Assembly (NCBI RefSeq): GCF_008642295.1 | Contig: NZ_CP029190.1 | Location: 4,881,501-4,945,500 of the forward strand | DNA length: 64,000 bases | Direction: 5' to 3' | From: Streptomyces venezuelae | Lineage (GTDB): Bacteria; Actinomycetota; Actinomycetes; Streptomycetales; Streptomycetaceae | Shown here: positions 44,573 through 53,697 of the stretch, piece by piece | Position numbering within the stretch: position 1 is the stretch's first letter | Layout: each line of letters opens with the position of its first letter | Translations under genes and position numbers: made by a program | The notes under the pieces: model-generated | What the model was told of the DNA's origin: nothing | Databases searched by the model: none | What the model saw: only the letters and a program-made list of their open reading frames with translations

Positions 44573-45270
44573 CCGACCGGCTGCGCTTCGCCGATTCCGG
44601 GGAGGCGGCGGACCTCGCCGCCTTCCTGGGCCGGCTCGTGCACTACGACCGCGCCGCCGCGGTCCGCCTGCAGGCAGGCGGCGGCGCGCTCGCCGTGTTC
44701 GGCCGGCCGCCCTCCTTCGAGGTGCTGGCCATCCGCACCGCCCGGCTGGCCGAGCCCGCCGAGCTGGACCGCACGGTGTCCGCCGGCGAGCTGCTGGAGT
44801 CGGTGGACGAGTCCGCCGGCACCGCCGTGGTGCCCGCCGCCGTCACCGGGCCGCCCTGGGCCGGTGTGCTGCCGCCCCGCGGCGGCTGGCGGGAGGTACC
44901 GGGGCTGCCCGCCCCCGAGGCGATACGCCAGGCCGTGGGCGCCGCCGTGGCCGAATTCCGGGCCCGGGACGAGGCACTGCCCGACCCGCACCGCACCCGC
45001 GCCGAGCGGGACCGCATCGGGCGCGAGATCTGGTCCCGGACCCTGGGCGACACCGAGCTTCCGCTGCGTGCCGTGCACGCCGCACAGTCCCTCGGCTTCC
45101 TGCGGCCGATACGGCTCACCGTGCCCGGCCCGGCCCCCGCGCCCGGCGCCCCCGCCCCGGTGGCGCTGCTGGCCTCCGGGAGCTGGCTGCGGCTGCGCAC
45201 CCCGTACGGGTCCATCGCCCTCCGGCGACCGGGCGGCGGCCTGGGCGCCCTCCAGGTCCGCCCCGTCTGA
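44569..45270 (+). CDS. Conserved actinobacterial protein of unknown function
   Basis: A 233-residue protein that overlaps the thioesterase by ATGA. It is Ala/Arg/Pro-rich, mostly soluble, with a recognisable start (DRLRFADSGEAADLAAFLGRLVHYDRAAAVRLQ) and a closing LLASGSWLRLRTPYGSIALRR. I know it as a conserved gene beside ettA and a thioesterase in streptomycetes but can name no domain. There are no membrane segments or metal motifs. Confidence 0.75.
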   Translation: MTDRLRFADSGEAADLAAFLGRLVHYDRAAAVRLQAGGGALAVFGRPPSFEVLAIRTARLAEPAELDRTVSAGELLESVDESAGTAVVPAAVTGPPWAGVLPPRGGWREVPGLPAPEAIRQAVGAAVAEFRARDEALPDPHRTRAERDRIGREIWSRTLGDTELPLRAVHAAQSLGFLRPIRLTVPGPAPAPGAPAPVALLASGSWLRLRTPYGSIALRRPGGGLGALQVRPV

Positions 45271-45290
45271 GGTCCGGGCCCCGCCCCCTG

Positions 45291-45695
45291 CTAACCCGCC
45301 GTGTTGATCATCGATGCGGCTGCGTACGTCAGGTACTTCCACAGCTGCGCCTCGTGCTCCGGGGCCAGCTCCAGCTCGTCCACCGCAACCCGCATGTGCC
45401 GCAGCCACGCGTCGTGCGCGGCCTGGTCCACCTGGAACGGCGCGTGCCGCATCCGCAGCCGGGGGTGGCCCCGGTGGTTGCTGTAGGTGGTCGGCCCGCC
45501 CCAGTACTGCATCAGGAACAGCGCGAACCGCTCCTCGGCCGGACCCAGATCCTCCTCCGGGTACATCGGACGCAGCAACGGGTCTTCCGCGACCCCCTGG
45601 TAGAACCGGTGCACCAGGCGGCGGAAGGTCTCCTCGCCGCCCACCTGCTCGTAAAAGGTCTGCTCCTGAAGCGTGCCCCGCGGAATCTCATTCAC
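45291..45695 (-). CDS. glbO: Truncated haemoglobin, group II
   Basis: A 134-residue globin of the 2-on-2 type. TFYEQVGGEETFRRLVHRFYQGVAEDPLLRPMYPEEDLGPAEERFALFLMQYWGG covers helices A-E, with the group II Tyr at B10. HPRLRMRHAPFQVDQAAHDAWLRHM contains the proximal His and the late Trp (G8). Such proteins bind oxygen or NO and are tied to oxidative stress protection. It is a single gene convergent with the previous operon. Confidence 0.92.
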   Translation of the reverse strand: MNEIPRGTLQEQTFYEQVGGEETFRRLVHRFYQGVAEDPLLRPMYPEEDLGPAEERFALFLMQYWGGPTTYSNHRGHPRLRMRHAPFQVDQAAHDAWLRHMRVAVDELELAPEHEAQLWKYLTYAAASMINTAG

Positions 45696-45780
45696 CCGCC
45701 CATGGTCTCAGACGCCCGGACGGAGGACCCGGGTCCTAGGACCGCTCGCATCCCGGGCCCGGGCGCAGGAGAGTGGAGGC

Positions 45781-46794
45781 ATGGGCGCCCACCAGGTGCA
45801 CGCCGGGCACGGTGCGGGGCACGGTGCCGGACACAGTGCCCAGCACGGCGTGGAGCCGGAGATTGCGCATGCCGCGCAGCTGCGGGAGCTGACCGCGGCC
45901 GGGGTGCTCGATGATCCTGCCTGGCGGGCGGCGTTCGCCGCGGTTCCCCGGCACCTGTTCGTCCCGTACTTCTTCACCGGCCGCGGCGCCGGGCACGAGC
46001 GGCTGTGGTGCGAGGACCCCGACCCGGCCCAGCGGGCCCGCTGGCTGCGCGGGGTGTACGCGGACACCCCGCTGGCGACCCGGCTGCGCGACGGCGGGCT
46101 GGTCTCCTCCAGCAGCCAGCCCTCGCTGATGGCCAAGATGCTGGACGCCCTCCAGGTCCGCGACGGCGACCGGGTGCTGGAGATCGGCGCCGGCAGCGGC
46201 TACAACGCCGCCCTGCTCTGCCACCGCCTCGGCGACGAGCAGGTCACCACCGTGGACCTGGACGAGGAGATCACCGAGTCCGCGCGACGGCATCTGGACC
46301 TGCTCGGCTACCACCCCGCCGTGATCACCGGCGACGGCGCGCGCGGGGCCCCGGCCCGCGCCCCCTTCGACCGGATCATCGTGACCTGCACCCTGCCGCA
46401 GATCCCGCCCGCCTGGCTGGGCCAGTGCCGGCCGGGCGCACGCATCCTGGCGCCGCTGTCCACCGGACTGATCGCGCTGCGGGTCCGGGACGCCCACTTC
46501 GCCGAGGGCCGCTTCCTGCACACCTCGGCATACTTCGTGCCGCTGCGCGGAGCGGAGGCCGCACCGCCGGAGATCGCGGGCGGGCTGCCGTACGAACTGC
46601 TGGAGAACGAGCGCTTCCAGTTCATGCTGCTGCTCACGGCGGGGGCCCTGCACCCGCGGGAGGCGCTGGACCTGTGGCGCACCGAGGGCCGGCCGGCCCG
46701 GGAGCGGTTCGGGGTGACCGTCAGCGGCACCGGCCAGTGGTCCTGGCTGGACGATCCCCAGGGGCCGTACGTCTGGCCCCTGGGGGAGGGCTGA
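45781..46794 (+). CDS. PCMT-like SAM-dependent methyltransferase
   Basis: A 337-residue protein. After a His/Gly-rich N-terminus (HAGHGAGHGAGHS) come LRELTAAGVLDDPAWRAAFAAVPRHLFVPYFF and SSSSQPSLMAKML, the hallmark of protein L-isoaspartate methyltransferases. The SAM loop VLEIGAGSGYNAALL follows, then FDRIIVTCTLPQIPPAWLGQ. The C-terminal 100 residues are specific to actinobacterial versions. It may repair isoaspartyl residues; related enzymes act in peptide maturation, but no precursor gene is seen here. The ATG at 45781 follows GAGTGGAGGC. Confidence 0.85.
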   Translation: MGAHQVHAGHGAGHGAGHSAQHGVEPEIAHAAQLRELTAAGVLDDPAWRAAFAAVPRHLFVPYFFTGRGAGHERLWCEDPDPAQRARWLRGVYADTPLATRLRDGGLVSSSSQPSLMAKMLDALQVRDGDRVLEIGAGSGYNAALLCHRLGDEQVTTVDLDEEITESARRHLDLLGYHPAVITGDGARGAPARAPFDRIIVTCTLPQIPPAWLGQCRPGARILAPLSTGLIALRVRDAHFAEGRFLHTSAYFVPLRGAEAAPPEIAGGLPYELLENERFQFMLLLTAGALHPREALDLWRTEGRPARERFGVTVSGTGQWSWLDDPQGPYVWPLGEG

Positions 46795-46803
46795 GGACCG
46801 GGC

Positions 46804-47712
46804 TCAGCCCCGGCGGACCGTGATGGTGGTCCAGGCGCCGACGTGGACCCGGTCGCCGTCGTTCAGCGGGACCGGTACGTACGGCTGGATGGGCTCCTCG
46901 CCGCCGTTGATGGTGGTGCCGTTGGTCGAGTTCTGGTCCACCACCGCCCAGCTGCCGTCGGGCTGCTGGACCAGGACGGCGTGCTGGTGCGAGACGCCCG
47001 GGTCCTCCGGCGGCACCGACAGGTCGATGTCCGGGGACTCACCGGTGGAGGCGCGGCGGCGGCCGATGGTGATCTGGCCGCCGGACAGCGGAAGGTGCTG
47101 CTCCGGCGAGTAGGCGGGCAGGTTCAGACCGGCCGCCTCGGGGCCGCTGCGCTGCATCATCGCCATGAAGTACGAGCGGTCCGGGCCGATGGTGGCGGAC
47201 CAGCCGGTGCCCTGCGGCCGGTGGTGCTGCTCCTGCTGCACCGGCTCCTGCTGCTGGTAGTGCGGCTGGGCGCCGGGCGGCGCCGTCGGGGCCGGCTGGG
47301 CGGGCGGCGGGAGCAGCCAGTCGTCCCCGCCGGCCAGCGGCTCGGCCGGCCGGTTGACCCGGGAGGGCCGGGAGCCCTGGTAGTCGTACGGGGCCTGGGC
47401 GTACGACGCGGGGCCCGGGCCGGGGGCCGGTGCCGGGGGAGCGGGCTGCACGGGCGCCGGGGGCGCGTACGAAGTGGGGTTGCCGGTCAGGAAGTTGTAC
47501 CGGCACTCCTCGCAGAACGGGGCCATGGCCTCGCGCGGGGTCCGGCACTGCGGGCAGAGTTCCGCCTGGGCGGTCGCGTCCGCGCCGACCGGCGGGTAGC
47601 CGTATCCGTAGGAGGGCGCCGCGGGCGCGCCCGCGGGGGCGGCCATGCGGTGGCCGCAGACCTCGCACCAGTCGTCGGAGACCGATTGGTGCCCGTTCGG
47701 GCAGGTCGGCAT
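46804..47712 (-). CDS. FHA domain protein with N-terminal zinc ribbons
   Basis: A 302-residue protein, the last gene of a signalling locus. The N-terminus holds CPNGHQSVSDDWCEVCG and CPQCRTPREAMAPFCEEC, two zinc ribbons. A Pro/Ala/Gln-rich linker follows, and residues about 215-300 form an FHA domain (ITIGRRR, IDLSVPPEDPGVSHQHAVL, WAVVDQNSTNGTTING, DGDRVHVGAWTTI) that binds phosphothreonine. It could read phosphorylation set by the PknG-like kinase and removed by the PP2C phosphatase of the same locus (inference). It lacks the Thr-rich N-terminal tail of GarA/OdhI. Confidence 0.88.
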   Translation of the reverse strand: MPTCPNGHQSVSDDWCEVCGHRMAAPAGAPAAPSYGYGYPPVGADATAQAELCPQCRTPREAMAPFCEECRYNFLTGNPTSYAPPAPVQPAPPAPAPGPGPASYAQAPYDYQGSRPSRVNRPAEPLAGGDDWLLPPPAQPAPTAPPGAQPHYQQQEPVQQEQHHRPQGTGWSATIGPDRSYFMAMMQRSGPEAAGLNLPAYSPEQHLPLSGGQITIGRRRASTGESPDIDLSVPPEDPGVSHQHAVLVQQPDGSWAVVDQNSTNGTTINGGEEPIQPYVPVPLNDGDRVHVGAWTTITVRRG

Positions 47713-47756
47713 CGGGCCCGTCCCCCTTCTCCCCGCCCCACAACGGCAGGTCCTCG

Positions 47757-49079
47757 TCAGGTCTTCTTCACTCGTACGGTCTGGGTGGAACGCGTTTCGA
47801 GGGTCATCTCATCCGCATCCGCGACCTTTGCTTTCAGCCGCACAGTACCGGCAGCGGCATCCACGACGTCGACCACCTTCGCCAGCAGTTTGGCAGTGTC
47901 TTCGTTCCCGGACGCACTCGCCAGTTGGACGGCTCGGCCCAGCTTGGCCGTGGCCCCACCGATATCACCCGTTTTGCGGGCTTCCAGTCCCTGCTGGATG
48001 GCCTGGGCCAGCTCGGCCTGGCCGGTGTAGTGGGCCACTTGCGGGTTGAGCGCGGTGGACGCGGCCAGATCGTCCGTCCAGACGGCCCGGACCAGTCCCT
48101 GAGCGAGCACGGAGGGTGCCGCCCCGGACGGACCGGGCACCACCAGCGAGGCCCGGGCGGCCAGCATCTCCTGGCCGACGGCGGCCTGCGGGACCCGGAC
48201 GCACACGTGGTACTCGCGGGACTCGTCGCCCCAGGAGCCGGTCGGGTAGTCGCCGGCCCGCGGGCCGGCTCCGGTGCGGCGGTCCGTCAGGTCGAGGACG
48301 CTGGGGGCGACCTGCTTGACGTACTGGATCTCCGCGCCGACCGGGGTCCACAGGCGCAGGGCGACGTCCGCCACCTCTTTGCCCATGGTCTTCTCCATCA
48401 TCCGGCGGAAGTCCTCGGCGAGGTGGGCCGGGTCGGCGACGATGTCGGCGGTGCCCAGGAGCGCTCCGGCGATCCCGGTCACCTCTTTCACCTCCCAGTC
48501 GGTGCCGACCCCGCGGGCATCGCAGGTGAACCGGCCGGCACAGGCCTCCAGGGTGGCGCGCAGCCGCTCCGGCTCCTCGTGCTCGTTGCGGCCGTCGGTG
48601 AGCAGGATGCCGTGCCGGATGGCGGCGGAGCTGCCCCGGAACAGGCCGTCGGCGAGCCGCAGCCAGGTGCCGATGGCGGTGCCGCCGCCGGGTTCCAGGT
48701 GCCGCAGGGCCTCCTTGGCTCGGTCCCGGGTGGCCGGGTCGGCGACCGCGAGGCGGCCCTGGCCGGGGTAGACCTCCCTGGCCACATGGGTGCCGGCGAT
48801 GACCGCGAAGGGGGTGCCGTCGCGGAGGGTGTCCACGGCGGCGGCGGTGGCCTGCCGGGCGCCTTCCATCTTGGACGGCGGGTACTGCATGGACCCCGAG
48901 CAGTCGACCATGATCACCACGGCGGCGGAGCCGGGCAGTGCCGCCTGGGTGGCGGTGGCCCCGCCGGTGGCGGTGACGGACACGATGGCGTGCACGTCCC
49001 GCCCGCCCACGGGCAGGAACTCGTTCTGGTAGACCTCGGCGGTGAACCGGGGGGCGCTCGGCTTGGCGAAGTTCGCCAC
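47757..49079 (-). CDS. von Willebrand factor A domain protein
   Basis: A 440-residue protein. The VWA domain spans about residues 45-230, with an intact metal site: MVDCSGSMQYPPSKM (DxSxS), a threonine in GGGTAIGTWL and DGRNEHEEPE. The C-terminal part is helical (ELAQAIQQGLEARKTGDIGGATAKLGRAVQLA). There is no signal peptide, so it is probably a cytoplasmic adaptor. It lies between the PP2C and FHA genes. Confidence 0.87.
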   Translation of the reverse strand: MANFAKPSAPRFTAEVYQNEFLPVGGRDVHAIVSVTATGGATATQAALPGSAAVVIMVDCSGSMQYPPSKMEGARQATAAAVDTLRDGTPFAVIAGTHVAREVYPGQGRLAVADPATRDRAKEALRHLEPGGGTAIGTWLRLADGLFRGSSAAIRHGILLTDGRNEHEEPERLRATLEACAGRFTCDARGVGTDWEVKEVTGIAGALLGTADIVADPAHLAEDFRRMMEKTMGKEVADVALRLWTPVGAEIQYVKQVAPSVLDLTDRRTGAGPRAGDYPTGSWGDESREYHVCVRVPQAAVGQEMLAARASLVVPGPSGAAPSVLAQGLVRAVWTDDLAASTALNPQVAHYTGQAELAQAIQQGLEARKTGDIGGATAKLGRAVQLASASGNEDTAKLLAKVVDVVDAAAGTVRLKAKVADADEMTLETRSTQTVRVKKT

Positions 49080-49098
49080 GGGACGGTCTCCTTGCGGA

Positions 49099-50712
49099 TC
49101 AGGCCTGCGGAGTGGCGGACGGGGGCTCGGCGACCTGCTCGCCCGGCGGTACGGCGAACGGGACCACCGCCACGGTCACGTTGTCGTGGCCGCCGCCGTC
49201 GAGGGCGTGCCCGACCAGCACCTGCGCGCTGTGCAGCGGACGCGAGGAGGCGTCCACGGGCAGCACGGCGGCCATCTCGGCGGCCGACTCGGCGTAGTTC
49301 CACAATCCGTCGGTGCACACCACCACCACGCCCGGATGGTCCGGCCGGAAGGTCTTGGTGTGCGGTTCCAGTTCGTACGCATCGGCACCGAGCCAGCCGG
49401 TGATGGCGTGGGCGCGTACGTCGGCATAGGCCTCGGCCTCGCCCATCAGGCCGGCGGCGACCATCTGGGCGGCCCAGGAGTCGTCCTCGGTCAGCCGGTG
49501 GGCGAGCGCGGCGCGGTCGTCGGGCACCCAGTAGGCCCGGCTGTCGCCGACCCAGCCGACGGTCAGCAGACCGCCGCTGATCACGGCGCCGACCAGGGTG
49601 CAGGCGGGTGCGTTCTGGGCGCCGGGCACCTCCGGGGCCAGCGCGTTGACGGCGTTCGCCGCGGCCAGGATGGCCGAGTGCATGGCCTCCTGGGGGTGGG
49701 CGCCGCGCGGGAGCACGTCCAGCAGGGCCTCGTTGGCGGCGGCTGCCGCGGCGGCGGAGGCGTCGTCGGGGCGGCTGGCGGAGGAGACGCCGTCGCAGAC
49801 GATCGCGATGGTGGCGGCGGAGCCGTCGGGCAGCGCGGTCGCGGAGACCGCGAAGGAGTCCTCGTTGCGGTGGTGCCGCAGGCCGCGGTCGCTGACGGCC
49901 GCGACACTGCCGAGCTCCTCCTCGACATGGTCCCGCTCGCGGGGCTGGGCGTGCCCGCAGTTCTCGCAGTAGCCGTCGGTGTCGACCCGGCCGGCCCGGC
50001 AGGCCACGCAGGTCTTGCCGCCGGGCGCGGGCGCGGGCGCAGGCGCGGGTGCCGCTGCGGGCGCCGGTGCCTCGGCCGGGGCGGGTGCGGGGGCCGGAGC
50101 GGGGGCCGCCGGTGCCTCGGGGGCGTCGGGGTGCCCGGCGTAGGGGTCGTGGGGGTCCTGCGGGCCGGGGACGGCTCCGCCGCCGTACGGTCCGGGTCCG
50201 CCCGGGGTGCTGTGCTGCGCGGCGGCCCCGTACGGGTCCCCGGCTGGGCCGTCGTAGCGGGTGGGGCGGTGCTCGCCCCAGCCGTCCGGGGCGGGGGCCG
50301 CCGCCGGTGTGCCCGTCCAGCCGGCCGGATCGCCGACCAGGGTCGGCGCGGCACCGGACACGCTGCCCCAACCGGGCGCGGGCAGGCCGGGGTCGGGAGC
50401 CGGAGCCGATGCCTGGGCCTGTGCCTGAGCTTGCCCCTGTGCCTGCCCCTGCGGCTGGGCGGCCTCGGCCGAGCCGTAGCCACCCGCCGGGCCGTACCCG
50501 CCCGCGGCGGATGCCGACGGACCGTACCCCTCCGGAGCCGGAGCCGGAGCCGGAGCCGCAGGCGGTGGCGCGGACACGGCCAGGGTGGGGCGGTCGACCT
50601 GCGGTGGTGGCGGCGAGGACAGGTCGTGTCCGCAGCGGCCACAGAAGAGGTCACCCTCCTCCAGCGGTTCCGCGCAGCTGGGGCAGCCCGAGGGCTGTTG
50701 CATCCGCTCCAT
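49099..50712 (-). CDS. PP2C-type Ser/Thr phosphatase with zinc ribbons
   Basis: A 537-residue protein. An N-terminal ribbon CPSCAEPLEEGDLFCGRCG is followed by about 180 residues of Ala/Pro/Gly/Gln-rich linker, a second ribbon CVACRAGRVDTDGYCENCG, and a PP2C domain (about 275-530). Metal-binding motifs are RHHRNEDSFAV, IVCDGVSSAS, GWVGDSRAYWV, VVCTDGLWNYAES and GGGHDNVTVAVV. It should dephosphorylate targets of the PknG-like kinase encoded directly upstream, whose stop touches this gene's start region. ATG 50712 and GTG 50715 are both possible. Confidence 0.92.
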   Translation of the reverse strand: MERMQQPSGCPSCAEPLEEGDLFCGRCGHDLSSPPPPQVDRPTLAVSAPPPAAPAPAPAPEGYGPSASAAGGYGPAGGYGSAEAAQPQGQAQGQAQAQAQASAPAPDPGLPAPGWGSVSGAAPTLVGDPAGWTGTPAAAPAPDGWGEHRPTRYDGPAGDPYGAAAQHSTPGGPGPYGGGAVPGPQDPHDPYAGHPDAPEAPAAPAPAPAPAPAEAPAPAAAPAPAPAPAPGGKTCVACRAGRVDTDGYCENCGHAQPRERDHVEEELGSVAAVSDRGLRHHRNEDSFAVSATALPDGSAATIAIVCDGVSSASRPDDASAAAAAAANEALLDVLPRGAHPQEAMHSAILAAANAVNALAPEVPGAQNAPACTLVGAVISGGLLTVGWVGDSRAYWVPDDRAALAHRLTEDDSWAAQMVAAGLMGEAEAYADVRAHAITGWLGADAYELEPHTKTFRPDHPGVVVVCTDGLWNYAESAAEMAAVLPVDASSRPLHSAQVLVGHALDGGGHDNVTVAVVPFAVPPGEQVAEPPSATPQA

Positions 50713-50715
50713 CAC

Positions 50716-53697
50716 TCACACCCACGTCCGGGGACGGAAACGGTTGGCCCGTTCCACCAGTTCGATCCGCTCCTCGCCCCGCTGCGCCAGCCGGGCCAGG
50801 ACGCGGTAGGAGCGTTCCAGGCCGAAGCGCAGCCCCCGCTCGTCGAGTTGACTGCCGAGCAGCGAGGTCCGGCCGGGGTCCGCACCCCGGCTACCCGACA
50901 GTACCCAGTCCAGGGCCGAGCCCAGAACCTCGGTCGTCAGCCGCTCGTGCCGCTCCGGGCTCAGGCCGAACCGCCGCAGCGCCTCGACCTGCCCGGCAGC
51001 GGCCGACAGGTCGGCCAGGAGGGGCTCCGCCGGGGACCGTTCGCGCAGACGTGCCCGTACCGCCGCGACCCGGGCCGCGGTGTAGTGGATCGAGGATTCC
51101 GGTACGGATTCCAGCGTGCCCACCGCCCCGGCCCGGTCCCCGGTGGCCAACTGCACCCGGGCCAGCCCGAACGCGGCGCTGACGAAGCCGGGGTCGGTGA
51201 TCCAGACCAGCCGGTAGTACTCGGCGGCGTTGTCCAGCTGGCCCAGGATCTCGGCGCACAGCCCGAGGGCCAGCTTGGGGGCCGGCTCGCCCGGGAAGGC
51301 GTCGTAGACCGCGTCGAAGGAGAGCGCCGCGGCCTCGTTGTCGCCGGTGGCCAGCGAGGCGATGCCGCGCGCCCAGACCACCCGCCAGTCGTCCGGGTAC
51401 CGGGCCTCCAGCTCGGCCAGGGCCGGGCCGGCCGCGGCCGGCTCACCGAGCTCCAGCCGGGCCCGCAGCTCGCGGAGCCGCAGTTCGGCGGAGTCGGCGG
51501 GCGCGGAACCCAGCGCGCCGAGCAGGTCGGCGGGCGCGGAGGCCAGCAGGCCGGCGAGGAAACCGGCGTTGGGGTCGGCGGAGTCCACCAGCGGTACCGG
51601 CAGTGCGAGGGCGGTGCCGTGCGCATCCAGCGCGGTGAGCCAGGCGGGGGCGGGGGCCGCCTCGGCCGGCCGCGGCCCGGGCACCACCACCCGGGCGGCC
51701 CCGGCCGGCGCCACGGCGGGCGCGGGCTGCGGCCCCGGCCCGCCCGCCACATGCGTAACGGCCGTCCCGACCCCGCCGGGCCCGGACGCCCCGGCCGCGT
51801 GTCCCGGGACGGGCGCCCCGCCGGGTCCGTAGCCGGGGCCCGCCCCGGGGCCGGCCTGCGGCAGCCCGCTGCCGGCCGCCGGCCCCGGGCCGGGCACCGG
51901 AACTCCGGTTCCCGGTGTGCCGGGCCATGTGCCTGTGCCTGCCTGTGGCGGCCGAACCCCGGCGTACGGCGGCATTGCCGGCCCTGCCGGGCCGGACGCG
52001 GACGCGCCGGTCAGCCCGGGGGCCGCCCCCGGCCCTGCCGGGGACACCGGCCCCGCCTGTGGCGGTACCGCGCTGCCGGCCGCCGGGCCGTGGCTCTGCC
52101 CGGCAGGCACGGGCGGGGCGGCCTGGGCCGGCAGTGGGCCGAGCGGGGCCCGGCCGGCCCGGCGGGCGCGGCCGGACACGGCGCGGGCGCCCAGCCGGGA
52201 CACCGTACGGTCCGGGGCGTCCGCGAACAGCAGGGTGTCCGGCACCCGGAGCTCCGGGCCGAAGAGGGTGGACAGATGGGGCCGCGGACGGCCGCTCTGG
52301 AGCGCCACGACCTCCCGCAGCACCCCGGTCAGCTGGTCCGCCATCTCCTGCGCGGAGGCGAACCGCCGGTCCGGGTCCGGGTCGGTGGCCCGGACGAGCA
52401 GCCGGTAGAAGGACTCGTAGCGGCGGAACACCTCGATGTGCTCCGGGTCCGGCAGGGAGTCCGCGAACACGTTCGTGTAGCCCTGGAAGTCGAAGGTGAG
52501 GACCGCGAGCGTGCGGGCCACTGTGTACAGGTCGGAGGCCACCGAGGGCCCGACCTCCGCCACCTCCGGCGCCTGGTAGCCGACCGTGCCGTAGATGGCC
52601 GACTCCTCGTCGTCCATCCGCCGCACCGCGCCCATGTCGATCAGCTTCAGCTGGTCGGCCTGCTGGATGGCGTTGTCCACCTTGAAGTCGCAGTACAGCA
52701 GGTTGCGGCTGTGCAGATGGCCCAGCGCCTCCAGCGCCTCGATGCCGTACGCGCAGGCCTGTTCCACCGGCAGCGGATCGCGCCGGCCGTCCGGCCGCCG
52801 CCGCTCGTTCGCGATCTCCTTGAGCGATTTGCCGCCCACGTACTCCATCACTATGTACCCGTCCAGCGAGCCGGTCCGCTGGTCCAGGTGCTCGACGAAG
52901 TTGTAGATCCGCACGATGTTGGAGTGCTCGATCTCCGCCAGGAACCGCCGCTCCGAGATCGCCGCCGCCATGGCGTCGTGGTCCCCGGTGTCCAGCAGGC
53001 CCTTCAGCACCACCCACCGGTCGGACACGGCCCGGTCCACCGCGAGGTACACCCAGCCCAGGCCGCCGTGCGCCAGGCAGCCCGCCACCTCGTACTGGCC
53101 GCGCACCACGTCGCCGCCGCGCAGCTTCGGCACGAAGGAGTACGGGTGGCCGCACTTGGTGCAGAAGCCCTCCGTCCGGCCCGGCCGGTCACCGCGCGAA
53201 CGCCCCACCGGAGCGCCGCAGTCCGAGCGTGAGCAGAACCGCTTCCGCTCCGGCACCTCGGGGTTCTCCAGCACCGCCGTCGAAGGGTCCGGACGCGGCA
53301 CCTCCGGTACGGCCACCAGCCCGGCCCCCAGCCGGTTCCGCCCGGAGGAGGAAGCGGCCGAGCCCGAACTGCGCACCGACACCGAGCGGGTGGACCCGGT
53401 CCCGGACAGCGCCCGCGACAGCCGCCCCGACACCGACCGCCGCGAGGAGGCGGACCGGGAGGACCGCGAGGACCGCGCCGAGGCGCGCGAGGACGAGGCC
53501 GAGCGCGCCGACGGCCCCGACCGGTCGGATCCGCCCCCGCGCGCCGCGCTCGTCATCCCGGTCGGCGGCGACACCAGCTCCGAGGCCGCCGCCTCCGGCG
53601 CCAGCCCGCAGGTGTCGCAGTACAGCTCCCCGCCGCCCATGTCCTCGTACGCCCCGGGGCAGTCGGGGCGCCGGCACGGTGTCCCGGCCAGGCTCAT
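50716..53697 (-). CDS. pknG: PknG-like serine/threonine protein kinase with TPR domain
   Basis: A 993-residue soluble kinase. An N-terminal zinc-ribbon-like segment (CRRPDCPGAYEDMGGGELYCDTCG) and a long Ser/Arg-rich region precede a second CSRSDCGAPVG/CTKCG pair. The kinase domain lies at about 235-500: YEVAGCLAHGGLGWVYLAVD, VVLKGLL (Lys), YIVMEYVGGKSL, LLYCDFKVDN (catalytic Asp) and LIDMGAVRR. An Ala/Pro/Gly linker leads to a C-terminal TPR domain (residues 720-993). This order matches PknG. The start overlaps the upstream gene by ATGA. PknG controls 2-oxoglutarate/glutamate metabolism through FHA proteins in related bacteria. Confidence 0.92.
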   Translation of the reverse strand: MSLAGTPCRRPDCPGAYEDMGGGELYCDTCGLAPEAAASELVSPPTGMTSAARGGGSDRSGPSARSASSSRASARSSRSSRSASSRRSVSGRLSRALSGTGSTRSVSVRSSGSAASSSGRNRLGAGLVAVPEVPRPDPSTAVLENPEVPERKRFCSRSDCGAPVGRSRGDRPGRTEGFCTKCGHPYSFVPKLRGGDVVRGQYEVAGCLAHGGLGWVYLAVDRAVSDRWVVLKGLLDTGDHDAMAAAISERRFLAEIEHSNIVRIYNFVEHLDQRTGSLDGYIVMEYVGGKSLKEIANERRRPDGRRDPLPVEQACAYGIEALEALGHLHSRNLLYCDFKVDNAIQQADQLKLIDMGAVRRMDDEESAIYGTVGYQAPEVAEVGPSVASDLYTVARTLAVLTFDFQGYTNVFADSLPDPEHIEVFRRYESFYRLLVRATDPDPDRRFASAQEMADQLTGVLREVVALQSGRPRPHLSTLFGPELRVPDTLLFADAPDRTVSRLGARAVSGRARRAGRAPLGPLPAQAAPPVPAGQSHGPAAGSAVPPQAGPVSPAGPGAAPGLTGASASGPAGPAMPPYAGVRPPQAGTGTWPGTPGTGVPVPGPGPAAGSGLPQAGPGAGPGYGPGGAPVPGHAAGASGPGGVGTAVTHVAGGPGPQPAPAVAPAGAARVVVPGPRPAEAAPAPAWLTALDAHGTALALPVPLVDSADPNAGFLAGLLASAPADLLGALGSAPADSAELRLRELRARLELGEPAAAGPALAELEARYPDDWRVVWARGIASLATGDNEAAALSFDAVYDAFPGEPAPKLALGLCAEILGQLDNAAEYYRLVWITDPGFVSAAFGLARVQLATGDRAGAVGTLESVPESSIHYTAARVAAVRARLRERSPAEPLLADLSAAAGQVEALRRFGLSPERHERLTTEVLGSALDWVLSGSRGADPGRTSLLGSQLDERGLRFGLERSYRVLARLAQRGEERIELVERANRFRPRTWV

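Noticed and set aside
45781..46794. A RiPP-tailoring PCMT
   Set aside because: No precursor peptide, cyclase or leader-binding protein was found around it; it looks like a stand-alone enzyme.
49042..53232. A 1396-codon plus-strand frame opposite the PknG and PP2C genes
   Set aside because: No domain and biased composition; the minus strand encodes well-defined kinase and phosphatase domains.
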